Assembly: GCF_006542685.1 (NCBI RefSeq)
Contig: NZ_AP019736.1
Coordinates: forward strand, 1,336,001 to 1,400,000
From: Alistipes dispar
Lineage (GTDB): Bacteria > Bacteroidota > Bacteroidia > Bacteroidales > Rikenellaceae
Direction: 5' to 3'
Length of the DNA: 64,000 nt
Shown here: positions 1 to 8,302 of the stretch, piece after piece
Numbering within the stretch: position 1 is the first letter of the stretch
Layout: each line of letters starts with the position of its first letter
Program-made: the position numbers and the translations under genes
Notes under the pieces: generated by a model
What the model was told of the DNA's origin: nothing
Seen by the model: the letters and a program-made list of their open reading frames with translations, nothing else
Database searches by the model: none

Positions 1-343
1 CGGCCTACGTATCATAGAACACACGGAATCAGGCCGAATCCGGTCCTTCGGCGCCGGTCTCGGCAAAAAAACGAGAAAAATGCATTTTCCGTCCCGAAGT
101 CGGCGCACCCCTCCGCACCGAAGAGTGTCCCTCGTGCGGACGCTCCCGGCGGCATACCCGGATAAACGACTAACACACAGCCCGGAACGACGGCCGGAAA
201 ACGGTCCGTAACGACCGGAAAACGGTTCGGAAAAGGACGGTATTTCCCAGTTTAGAAATTACATATTTAAGGGTAAATATTGATTTTCACAAACTTTTTG
301 TCGAATTTTGCCCTGCAACAGCTCCGAAATGAAAGGCGGTCAC
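1..343. other. Intergenic stretch without a recognised gene
   Basis: I see no credible coding frame here. The segment has a short inverted repeat at its left end (CGGCCT at 1-6 against AGGCCG at 30-35) that may belong to the end of an upstream unit outside the window. It also has two direct copies of CCGGAAAACGGT around 194-226. From about 240 it becomes AT-rich, running into the promoter at 344-374. Nothing else is supported. Confidence 0.6.
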
Positions 344-374
344 TTGCATAATTCAAATCTGTTCCCTATATTTG
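344..374 (+). promoter_or_regulatory. Bacteroidota-type housekeeping promoter
   Basis: A TTG at 344-346 is followed after 20 bases by TATATTTG at 367-374, which matches the Bacteroidota -33/-7 consensus (TTTG, about 19-21 bases, TAnnTTTG). Transcription should begin around 379-382, immediately before the structured RNA described next. No open reading frame starts within 300 bases, which supports a non-coding product. Confidence 0.65.
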
Positions 375-380
375 GACGAC

Positions 381-610
381 ATATTTGATGCGGAAGCGCA
401 AGTTTATTCTCACAGTGGAATCTGGAAAATTCAATTGGAGAGAGAATGAGCTGACTCCTTTCTACGTTGTACCCGTCTCTTCGGATACAGGCGTGGGGCT
501 GTTGCTTATTTTATCTCCAAGGTATTCCAGAACCTCACTGTTAAAATAAGTCTTCGGCACCACGCTTCCTTTTTTTTAAAACCCTTATTTCTGCTTTCGC
601 GGTGCAGTGA
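381..610 (+). ncRNA. ssrS: Rod-like structured RNA, probable 6S-type (Bacteroidales-1-like) RNA
   Basis: The stretch can fold back on itself as one long interrupted rod. Complementary pairs seen by eye, from outside in, are GCGGAAGC (390-397) with GCTTTCGC (593-600); CAGTG (413-417) with CACTG (536-540); TCTGGAA (421-427) with TTCCAGA (525-531); TTGGAGA (435-441) with TCTCCAA (514-520); and AGAATGAGC (443-451) with GCTTATTTT (504-512). A small TTCG-capped hairpin sits at the tip. Internal loops separate the helices, as in 6S RNA, which mimics an open promoter and binds the housekeeping RNA polymerase. A competing hairpin, CTTATTTTA (505-513) with TAAAATAAG (542-550), could act like the 6S release structure. 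A good promoter lies just upstream and there is no open frame. From memory, a Bacteroidales 6S-like family exists (Rfam Bacteroidales-1); assignment to it is inference. The 3' end is approximate. Confidence 0.6.
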
Positions 611-701
611 GCATTTTCGCCCTGCGGCGGTTCCGGCCGCCGCGGGGCCGGACAAGGACAAACCCGGTCGGGATTCCCGGCCTTCATAAATCATCAGCTC
701 T

Positions 702-2987
702 ATGAAGAAATTCTATCCGTGGTGCCTGCTGTTCTCCGTATTGGGAATGTGCAGCTTTTTGTGGTCGTCGTGCTCGGACGACGGCGACGACGACACTCCG
801 CCTCCGGGAGGAGGGGAAAACTCGTTCGTTTACGAAGGAACCGAGAGCAAAATCGGCTCTGTTGTCTATCAGGTCGATGAAACGGGCAAAACCTACACGT
901 TCTACTTCTCGCCCACAGAGGGCCTGCTCGACCTCGACGCCATGCTGCTGGCCGACGACTACATCAAGATCGAAACCGACACCCCGACGGGCGACATCGA
1001 CCTGCTCGCCGAAGGCAATTCGCTGCTTTACAAGAAGGTGGACATCTCCGCCGCCTCGGCCGACAACACGGCCAAAAGCACGCTGTCGTTGCAACTGACC
1101 TCGCTGACGACGGTCAAGATGACCCTCGACGCCGCCATGAAGTCCGGCGAGACGCTCACGGCCTCCTACAACGGCACATGCTCCCGCCACAGCGAGCAGA
1201 GCGGGCAGGGCGAAGGCATCGTCCTCGATACGCCGGTGTTCAGTTGGTGGCTGGGCAGCGAGAAACCCGCCTCGGGCGCCAACGACTACTACATCGCCGT
1301 AACCGACGCGCCCTACACGATCCAGAGCGGCGTTCAGGCCGCGCTCACCGAGCCGGGCTACATGCTGGTCATCGACTGCTACCTCGACAGCGGCGAGAAG
1401 TGGAAGACCTTCCCCACGGGCGTCTTCAACGAAAGCCCCGGGCTGGAGGACCACACCTATTCGTTCGACAACAGCTTCGTGCTCTACTTCGACGGAACGA
1501 ACTACAACCAGATGCACCTCTCGGGCCCGATCACGATCTCGCGCGACGCGCAGAACATCGCCAAGATCTCCACGACGTTCCTCGACGAGGACGGCATCGT
1601 CGGCGAAGCGGGCACGGAGTATCCGATCTCGTTCGAGGGCGACCTGCGCGTGGGCAACGGCACGACGCTGCCCACCATGCCGCACCTGATGCACGACATC
1701 GAGTTCAAGGGCGTATATGCCCAGGGCGTGTACAGCGGCGACGTCTATGACACCGGCGGCGGCATGATCGAAATGACCTTCTACGACGAGAAGGGCGACG
1801 CCGGCGAGCCCTTCGGCTATGCGGTGAAGCTCACTGTCATCGGTCCGAAGTTCCTGGACCCGAAGAAGGAACGCAAGCTCACCCCCGGCACGTACACGGC
1901 CGCCACGACCTACAAGAAGGATACGTGGATGCCGGCCGCCGAAATGACCATCCTCGGCATGGTGATCCCCATGGGAACCTACGCCGCCTATGACGACCAG
2001 ACGCAGAACGGCCAGTACTCGTACGGCTCGGAGGGCACGATCGAAATCGAGGAGCTGGCCAACAACCGTCACCGCGTCACGTTCGAAATCGAGGCGCAGA
2101 CGGGCTACGTGTTCAAGGGCAGCTTCGAGGGCGACATTCCGCTCGAGGACCAGTCGGACGACAGCGAAGACGACGGCTCCTCGACGCTCACCGAGGATCT
2201 CGACATGGACCTGAGCTACCTGGAGAAAGCGCACTGCTTCCCGCAGACGCAGATCTTCGTCCCCGGACTGGGCACGATCGACGTGGCCGATCTCACCACC
2301 GTCACTCCGCCCGCTCCGGAAGCCTGCGGCTACCAGTTCATCGACCTCGGTCTCGCCACGGGAACCTACAAGCATGATCCGACCGGCGAATACAACGATC
2401 CGGGCAAACTCGTCGAGGGCGACATCGTCCGTCTCGACCTGCTCGTGGAGCCGGGCGACGAGGGCAAGATCACTCCGGGAACCTACACCCTCTCGCCGAA
2501 CCGCTATCCGGCCCAGATGCGGCCCGGTGTCGCACTCCGCGGCTACCAGGGCGGCGAAGGCCATATCGGCACACGCTGGCTGGGCATCGGCAGCGCGATC
2601 GGCAACGGCTATCCCAAATACCACAGCGATCCGGATCACATCGTCATCGACGGCTGGCTCAACATCGCCTCAATGAAGGGATACGCCAGCATCTACGAAG
2701 GAACCGTGACGATCACGAAGGCCGAGGGCGGCGAAAACTGGTTCACCTTCGAGGTGGACGGCGAGGACGTGCTGCACCACAGCATCACGGGCACGTGGAC
2801 CGGTCCGGTCGTGCTGGGCGACGGCGTCACCCCGGTAGTCTCCTCGGGCAAGGAGTTCAAACCCGCGGCCGCGGCCGCACCGGAGGCGAAACCCGCGTCC
2901 GAAAAGCAGCGCTTCCCGACGATGCGCGACGCCGCGGACTCGAAACCCGCACAGGCCCTCCCCGCACGCCGGCTCTCGCTCCGGTAG
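702..2987 (+). CDS. Large surface lipoprotein of a SusC/SusD locus, unknown function
   Basis: 761 residues with a signal peptide ending in a lipobox at Cys24. The residues after the Cys (SDDGDDD) are acidic, which in Bacteroidota favours export to the cell surface. No catalytic motif is recognised. The first 130 mature residues (VYQVDETGKTYTFYFSP through MKSGETLTASYNGTC) resemble the matching region of the next protein, so the two share a domain. Later parts alternate beta-rich segments with recurring TPGTY / ITPGTY phrases (about residues 395 and 590), suggesting repeated beta-sandwich modules. The C-terminal 45 residues are Ala/Pro/Lys/Arg-rich and end in RRLSLR, unlike the rest. The gene leads a same-strand series into susC/susD, so a substrate-binding or scaffold role at the surface is plausible but not shown. 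The ATG at 702 is chosen because it gives the lipoprotein signal. Confidence 0.75.
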   Translation: MKKFYPWCLLFSVLGMCSFLWSSCSDDGDDDTPPPGGGENSFVYEGTESKIGSVVYQVDETGKTYTFYFSPTEGLLDLDAMLLADDYIKIETDTPTGDIDLLAEGNSLLYKKVDISAASADNTAKSTLSLQLTSLTTVKMTLDAAMKSGETLTASYNGTCSRHSEQSGQGEGIVLDTPVFSWWLGSEKPASGANDYYIAVTDAPYTIQSGVQAALTEPGYMLVIDCYLDSGEKWKTFPTGVFNESPGLEDHTYSFDNSFVLYFDGTNYNQMHLSGPITISRDAQNIAKISTTFLDEDGIVGEAGTEYPISFEGDLRVGNGTTLPTMPHLMHDIEFKGVYAQGVYSGDVYDTGGGMIEMTFYDEKGDAGEPFGYAVKLTVIGPKFLDPKKERKLTPGTYTAATTYKKDTWMPAAEMTILGMVIPMGTYAAYDDQTQNGQYSYGSEGTIEIEELANNRHRVTFEIEAQTGYVFKGSFEGDIPLEDQSDDSEDDGSSTLTEDLDMDLSYLEKAHCFPQTQIFVPGLGTIDVADLTTVTPPAPEACGYQFIDLGLATGTYKHDPTGEYNDPGKLVEGDIVRLDLLVEPGDEGKITPGTYTLSPNRYPAQMRPGVALRGYQGGEGHIGTRWLGIGSAIGNGYPKYHSDPDHIVIDGWLNIASMKGYASIYEGTVTITKAEGGENWFTFEVDGEDVLHHSITGTWTGPVVLGDGVTPVVSSGKEFKPAAAAAPEAKPASEKQRFPTMRDAADSKPAQALPARRLSLR

Positions 2988-2998
2988 AGGAACCCCGA

Positions 2999-3029
2999 AA
3001 CGGCGCGGGTGCGGCCCACCCGCGCCGTT
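2999..3029 (+). terminator. Strong hairpin between the two leading lipoprotein genes
   Basis: AACGGCGCGGGTG (2999-3011) is perfectly complementary to CACCCGCGCCGTT (3017-3029) with a 5-base loop. It starts 12 bases after the upstream stop codon. There is no run of T after it, so it may attenuate, protect the upstream 3' end or act with a termination factor rather than be a classical intrinsic terminator. Confidence 0.5.
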
Positions 3030-3059
3030 ACACCCAAAAACCTTTAAACCCTCTTGCTT

Positions 3060-4925
3060 ATGAAAAAGAGCTATCTTTCGGGACTACGCGTCCTGACCTG
3101 GGCGATGCTGCTCGCCGCCGGAAGCTTCGTGTCGTGCTCCGACGATAACGAAGGCAAGGACGGCCCGACGCCCCCGCCCGATCCGGTCGAGCTGAACGAC
3201 CAGTTCGAATACGACGGAGGCGATCCCGTGGACATCAAGTCGGCGATCTACGAGGTGGAGGACACCGACCTCTACACGTTCTACCTCTCGCCCTCGAACG
3301 GCGTGACCGGCATGGACGACATGACCGCGGTGAACGACTTCCTGCGCATTGCGGTCCGCAACCCCAAGGGAACCGTCAATACGGAGACCGACGAGTTCGA
3401 GATCGCCTACAAGGACATCGCGGTGAACAGGAACACGCTGAAGACCGACGTCGAGAAGGTGTCGCTGCAGGCCGACCTGGTCGCCGAGACCTCGACGCTC
3501 AACCTCCATGTCGAGGTGACGATGAAGTCGGGCAAGACGCTGCTGGCGCGGTACAACAACACCTGCACCGAGGCCGTTCCCGCCGAGCTGACGAACCAGT
3601 ACGAGCTGGACAAGACGGTGACCGGCATCGGAAGCGCCGTCGAATGGCACGACGCCGCGGCCGCCGCGACGACCTACTGCTTCTATGCCGATCCCGACGT
3701 GACGGCCCCCTCCGAGGAGACGGCCGGCTTGCAGATCACGGTCGCCGACGGCGTGGAGACCGCCGAAGTCGATCTGGCGACGGCCGACGCCGAAAAGATC
3801 CGGATCGCATGCGGCGAGTTCGAGAGCGGCGAAGGCATGACCGGCACGCTCTCCCTGGCCAAGTCGGGCTCGAAGCTCACCCTGACGCTCGACGCCGAGA
3901 AGGGCGCGAGCCGTCTGCGTGCCGCCTATGCGGGCGATCCCGTCGTGGGCTACGCGAGCACGAACAGCCTGACGGTGACCGAGGGCGAAACGCACGAGAC
4001 GAACGATCTGAAGAAGGTGTTCCTCTACCAGAGCGCCGCCACCAACGTCCTCACATTCGGACAGGTCGCCGATGCCGAGGCTCCCGCCGGACTGACGAAG
4101 GGCCATTACGCCGTCTCGTTCAACCTCTCGACCTCCCAATTACAGGGTGCGACGGTCGATTTCGGAAAGCAGGAGGCACAGGTGCGGATCTTCGACTACC
4201 GGGCCTACCGGACATGGGACAACGCCAAAGTCAAGGGCGCGACGGGTACGGTGACGACGATCCAGGCCGGCGAGCGGACCTACCTGCGCTTCTCGGTGGA
4301 ATTCCCCGAGGGTCCGAAACTCGAAGGCGAATGGTTCGGAACGTTCACGACCGTCAAGGAGGAGACCGACATGACGCCCGTCGAGCCGTTCCGCCCCCGT
4401 GTCTCGATCAAGTCGGAGACGGGCGAAACGCTCCTGGACTGGGAAGTCACGGCGCTGGAACTGCGTCACGACACGAACTTCCGCGACTCGAATACGGGCG
4501 ACATGATCGACGCGGCCTACATCTTCTATTTCCGGACCGACAAGACCGAAGACAACTTCGGCATCGACGGTCTCATCGGAACACCCATGTTCCGCCTGCC
4601 CGACGCGTACGTCGGAAGGGACAACTTCGATCTGACCGAAGACGCCGAATGCAAGTGGGCGTTCAATTTCAACAACTCGAACCTCAGCCGGTACAGCACG
4701 GGATACGGATGCAACAACTCCTGGATGAAACAATGTCCCAACGAGGCCACCCTGACGGTCAAGAAGAACGACAAGGAGTGGGAATTCACCTTCACCATGC
4801 TGGACTACGGAATGTTCGGTTACACGGAACAGGGAACCAAAAACGTTCTGACGATCGAATGGAAGGGTCCGGCCACCAAATACACCGGATCCCAAAAGAA
4901 CGACATGACCGACGCGGACTATTGA
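3060..4925 (+). CDS. Surface lipoprotein related to its upstream neighbour, unknown function
   Basis: 621 residues with a lipobox at Cys26 followed by SDDNEGKD, a typical surface-export context. The N-terminal domain shares phrases with the preceding lipoprotein: an Ile-x-Ser-Ala/Val-x-Tyr start, YTFYLSP, and MKSGKTLLARYNNTC at its end. A weaker second copy of the same layout follows at about residues 180-300 (GIGSAVEWHD ... LRAAYAG). The C-terminal half has no family I recognise. I start at ATG 3060 rather than the in-frame TTG two codons earlier, because ATG gives the usual MKK signal-peptide start. It lies 154 bases before susC on the same strand and probably belongs to the same uptake system. 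Confidence 0.75.
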   Translation: MKKSYLSGLRVLTWAMLLAAGSFVSCSDDNEGKDGPTPPPDPVELNDQFEYDGGDPVDIKSAIYEVEDTDLYTFYLSPSNGVTGMDDMTAVNDFLRIAVRNPKGTVNTETDEFEIAYKDIAVNRNTLKTDVEKVSLQADLVAETSTLNLHVEVTMKSGKTLLARYNNTCTEAVPAELTNQYELDKTVTGIGSAVEWHDAAAAATTYCFYADPDVTAPSEETAGLQITVADGVETAEVDLATADAEKIRIACGEFESGEGMTGTLSLAKSGSKLTLTLDAEKGASRLRAAYAGDPVVGYASTNSLTVTEGETHETNDLKKVFLYQSAATNVLTFGQVADAEAPAGLTKGHYAVSFNLSTSQLQGATVDFGKQEAQVRIFDYRAYRTWDNAKVKGATGTVTTIQAGERTYLRFSVEFPEGPKLEGEWFGTFTTVKEETDMTPVEPFRPRVSIKSETGETLLDWEVTALELRHDTNFRDSNTGDMIDAAYIFYFRTDKTEDNFGIDGLIGTPMFRLPDAYVGRDNFDLTEDAECKWAFNFNNSNLSRYSTGYGCNNSWMKQCPNEATLTVKKNDKEWEFTFTMLDYGMFGYTEQGTKNVLTIEWKGPATKYTGSQKNDMTDADY

Positions 4926-5079
4926 AGCATTAAAGTAAACTGCCGCTGAAAACAGCCCCTCTCTCCGGATTCCGGCCCGGCGGCCGGACCGGGGGGGGGA
5001 TTTTCAGGGCCTTTCCCGAAGGCGGCGGGTCCCGCGGCCGGCACTTTCGGGCGCAAACGCAATTTCCAAACTTTTCAAT

Positions 5080-8000
5080 ATGACAAGAAAACTCCTCATC
5101 ACACTGACGGTCACTCTGGGCGTCTGCTTCGCGACTTTCGCGCAGCAGCTCCGGATAACCGGCACGGTCAAGGACCACACGGGCCTGCCCGTGGCGGGCG
5201 CGACCATTCTGGTCGGCGGCTCGGCATCCGGAACCACCTCCAACGCGGACGGCAGTTTCGTCATCGAAGCCCCCGAAGACGGGACGCTGCTCGTCTCGTT
5301 CATCGGCTACCAGTCGCAGCAGATCGCCGTGGCCGGGAAGACGCACATCGACATCGTCCTGAAAGAGGACGCGCAGGCCATCGACGACGTGATCGTGATG
5401 GCGTTCGGTACGGCCAAGAAAGAGGCCTTCACCGGTTCGGCCGCCGTCATCAAGTCGGACGACATCGCCAAGTCGCAGCAGTCCAACGTGGCGCAGGCTC
5501 TGGCCGGAAAGGTCGCCGGCGTGCAGATCGCCAACACCTCGGGACAGCCCGGCTCGAGCCCCTCGATCCGCATCCGCGGCTTCAGTTCGCTCAACGCCGG
5601 CAACGACCCGCTGTGGATCGTGGACGGCATGCCCTATTCGGGCGATCTGAACAACCTCAACCCGAACGACATCGAGTCGATGACCGTGCTGAAGGACGCC
5701 GCCTCGAACGCCCTGTACGGCGCCCGCGGCGCCAACGGCGTGGTGATGGTCACCACCAAGAAGGCCAGGTCGCGCGAAGCCGTGGTCACGGTGGACGCCA
5801 AATGGGGCGTCAATTCGCGCGCCGTCAAGGATTACGAGTACATCACCAACCCGGCGCAGTTCTACGAAACGCATTACGGCGCCCTGAAGAACTATTACCT
5901 CAGCTCGGACATGAGCGCCATGGAGGCCCACAACAAGGCCAACCAGAACCTCACGGGTGCGGCCGGCGACGGCGGTCTGGGCTACATGATCTACACGCTT
6001 CCCGAAGGGCAGCAGTTCATCGGCATCAACGGCAAGGTCAATCCGCTGGCCACGCTGGGCCGCCGCCTCGTTTACAAGGGCGAGGAGTACTACGTCCGTC
6101 CCGACGACTGGACCGACGCCGCTTACCGGACCTCGCTCCGCCAGGAGTACAACGTCAGCATCAGCGGATCGGGCGAGAAGACCTCGGCCTATGCCTCGTT
6201 CGGCTACCTCGACAACGAGGGCATCGTTTACAACTCGGACATGGAGCGCTTCACCAGCCGCCTGAAGATGGACTACCAGGCCAAGAAGTGGCTCAAGTTC
6301 GGCGCCAACGCCACCTATTCGCGCTACCGCTACAACCAGATCGACGACAGCGGCGCCAGCAACTCGTCGGGCAACGTCTTCGCCTACACGACGACCGTCG
6401 GCCCGATCTACCCGCTCTACATCCGCGACGGCGAGGGCCGCATCAGGTACAACGAGGACGGCATCAAGCTCTACGACTACGGCAACGGCGACAACGCCGG
6501 CATGGAACGTTCGCTCTTCACCAACAGCAACGCCCTCTCCGAGTCGCGCCTCAACAAGCAGGAGAGCGAAGGCAACGCCTTCAACGGCACGGCCTACTTC
6601 GACGTCACGTTCCTCAAGGACTTCAAGTTCACGTTCAACGCCGGCGTGACGCTCGACGAGGCGCGCTCGACGATCTACTACAACCCCTACTTCGGGCAGT
6701 TCGTCAGCGAGGAGGGCCTGCTCCAGAAGGGCCACCAGCGCCAACTGGAGTACAACACGCAGCAGATTCTGAACTACACCAAGCAGATCGGCCCGCACAA
6801 CATCAACGTCATGGCCGGCCACGAATACTACAACTCCGTCGTCTCCGTCCTCTCGGCCGGCAAGAGCCACATGCTCACCGACGACAACGACGAGCTGGCC
6901 GGAGCGATCATCGACAAGCAGTCGGCCGCGTCCTACCGCACCGAGTACAACAACGAGGGTTACTTCGCCCGCGTCATGTACGACTACGAGAACAAGTACT
7001 TCTTCTCGGCCTCCTACCGCCGCGACGCCTCGTCGCGCTTCCACACCGACCACCGCTGGGGCAACTTCTGGTCGCTGGGCGGCGCGTGGATCATCAGCCG
7101 CGAAGGCTTCATGGCCGGAACCGAGAAGTGGCTCGACAACCTCAAGCTGAAGGCCTCGATCGGTTCGCAGGGCAACGACAACATCGGCGACTTCCGCTAT
7201 ACGGACACCTACTCGATCAACAACGCCAACGGCGAGGTATCGACCGTCTTCAAAGACAAGGGTTCCGAGAACATCACCTGGGAGACCAACTCCAACTTCA
7301 ACGCCGGCGTGGAGTTCAGCTTCCGCCAGGGCCTCGTATCCGGCGGCATCGAGTACTTCCTCCGCAAGACGACCGACATGCTGCTGGCATTCCCCGTGCC
7401 GCCTTCGAAGGGCTACTCCTCCTACTATGCCAACGTGGGCGACATGCGCAACAGCGGTATCGAGATCGAGCTGAACTTTACGCCGATCCGCCGCGAAAAC
7501 CTCGTCTGGGACATCAACCTTAACATGACGCACCTGCGCAACAAGATCACCATGCTGCCGCCCGAACGCCGCAACAAGCAGGTCGAGGGGTACTACGGCT
7601 ACGTCAGCGGCACGAGCTTCTACGGCGAAGGACTTCCCATGTACACCTTCTACATGAAGAAGTATGCCGGCGTCTCGGAGGACGGCAAATCCATGTGGTA
7701 CATGGACGAGACCGACGGCAAGGGCAACCCCACGGGCAAGCGCGTCACGACCACCGAGTTCGCCAAGGCGTCGGACTACCTCTGCGGCGACCCCATTCCC
7801 GACCTCTACGGCGGCTTCGGCACGAGCTTCAGCTACCGCGGCTTCGACCTGAGCGTGGCCTTCACCTACCAGATCGGCGGCCTGGCCTACGACTCGGGCT
7901 ATGCGGCGGCCATGTACTCGCCGGCCAACAAATCGACGGGTATGAACTGGCACAAGGACATCCTCAAGGCATGGAGCCCGGAGAACCCCTCGTCGGACAT

Positions 8001-8289
8001 CCCGCGCCTGCAATACGAGGATCAGGACCAGAACGCCACCTCCGACCGTTTCCTCATGGACGCCAGCTACCTGAACCTGCAGAACATCAACGTGGGCTAT
8101 ACGCTGCCGGCGAAGTTCACGCAGAAGTTCGGCGTGGACCGCCTGCGCATCTACCTCGCCTGCGAGAACGTCTGCTACTGGTCCAAGCGTCAGGGATTCG
8201 ATCCCCGCTACTCCTACACGGGATCCACTTCCCAGGCCGCCTACTCGCCGGTACGCACGATTTCGGGCGGTATCAATATCCAATTCTAA
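5080..8289 (+). CDS. SusC/RagA-family TonB-dependent outer-membrane transporter
   Basis: 1069 residues. There is a cleavable signal peptide ending near ATFAQ, and a carboxypeptidase-regulatory-like domain at about 24-110 (ITGTVKDHTGLPVAGATI, then SFIGYQSQ). A TonB-box-like segment with IDDVIVMAFGT follows, then a plug domain with SIRIRGFSSLNAGNDPLWIV and LKDAASNALYGARGANG, both signatures of the SusC family. The rest is the 22-strand barrel, ending in an aromatic residue (NIQF). It imports oligomers across the outer membrane using TonB energy and works as a pair with the SusD-like lipoprotein 13 bases downstream. With a protease and no carbohydrate enzyme in the locus, RagA-like peptide uptake is the most economical reading. 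Confidence 0.93.
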   Translation: MTRKLLITLTVTLGVCFATFAQQLRITGTVKDHTGLPVAGATILVGGSASGTTSNADGSFVIEAPEDGTLLVSFIGYQSQQIAVAGKTHIDIVLKEDAQAIDDVIVMAFGTAKKEAFTGSAAVIKSDDIAKSQQSNVAQALAGKVAGVQIANTSGQPGSSPSIRIRGFSSLNAGNDPLWIVDGMPYSGDLNNLNPNDIESMTVLKDAASNALYGARGANGVVMVTTKKARSREAVVTVDAKWGVNSRAVKDYEYITNPAQFYETHYGALKNYYLSSDMSAMEAHNKANQNLTGAAGDGGLGYMIYTLPEGQQFIGINGKVNPLATLGRRLVYKGEEYYVRPDDWTDAAYRTSLRQEYNVSISGSGEKTSAYASFGYLDNEGIVYNSDMERFTSRLKMDYQAKKWLKFGANATYSRYRYNQIDDSGASNSSGNVFAYTTTVGPIYPLYIRDGEGRIRYNEDGIKLYDYGNGDNAGMERSLFTNSNALSESRLNKQESEGNAFNGTAYFDVTFLKDFKFTFNAGVTLDEARSTIYYNPYFGQFVSEEGLLQKGHQRQLEYNTQQILNYTKQIGPHNINVMAGHEYYNSVVSVLSAGKSHMLTDDNDELAGAIIDKQSAASYRTEYNNEGYFARVMYDYENKYFFSASYRRDASSRFHTDHRWGNFWSLGGAWIISREGFMAGTEKWLDNLKLKASIGSQGNDNIGDFRYTDTYSINNANGEVSTVFKDKGSENITWETNSNFNAGVEFSFRQGLVSGGIEYFLRKTTDMLLAFPVPPSKGYSSYYANVGDMRNSGIEIELNFTPIRRENLVWDINLNMTHLRNKITMLPPERRNKQVEGYYGYVSGTSFYGEGLPMYTFYMKKYAGVSEDGKSMWYMDETDGKGNPTGKRVTTTEFAKASDYLCGDPIPDLYGGFGTSFSYRGFDLSVAFTYQIGGLAYDSGYAAAMYSPANKSTGMNWHKDILKAWSPENPSSDIPRLQYEDQDQNATSDRFLMDASYLNLQNINVGYTLPAKFTQKFGVDRLRIYLACENVCYWSKRQGFDPRYSYTGSTSQAAYSPVRTISGGINIQF

Positions 8290-8302
8290 CGCTTTTCCGC
8301 AT

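Noticed and set aside
194..230. Two CCGGAAAACGGT direct repeats as a regulator site
   Set aside because: Only two copies, in GC-rich sequence of similar composition, over 100 bases from the promoter. Too little to call a binding site.
506..694. 62-codon minus-strand frame in the leader region
   Set aside because: It overlaps the structured RNA, has no initiation context, and its product is not protein-like.
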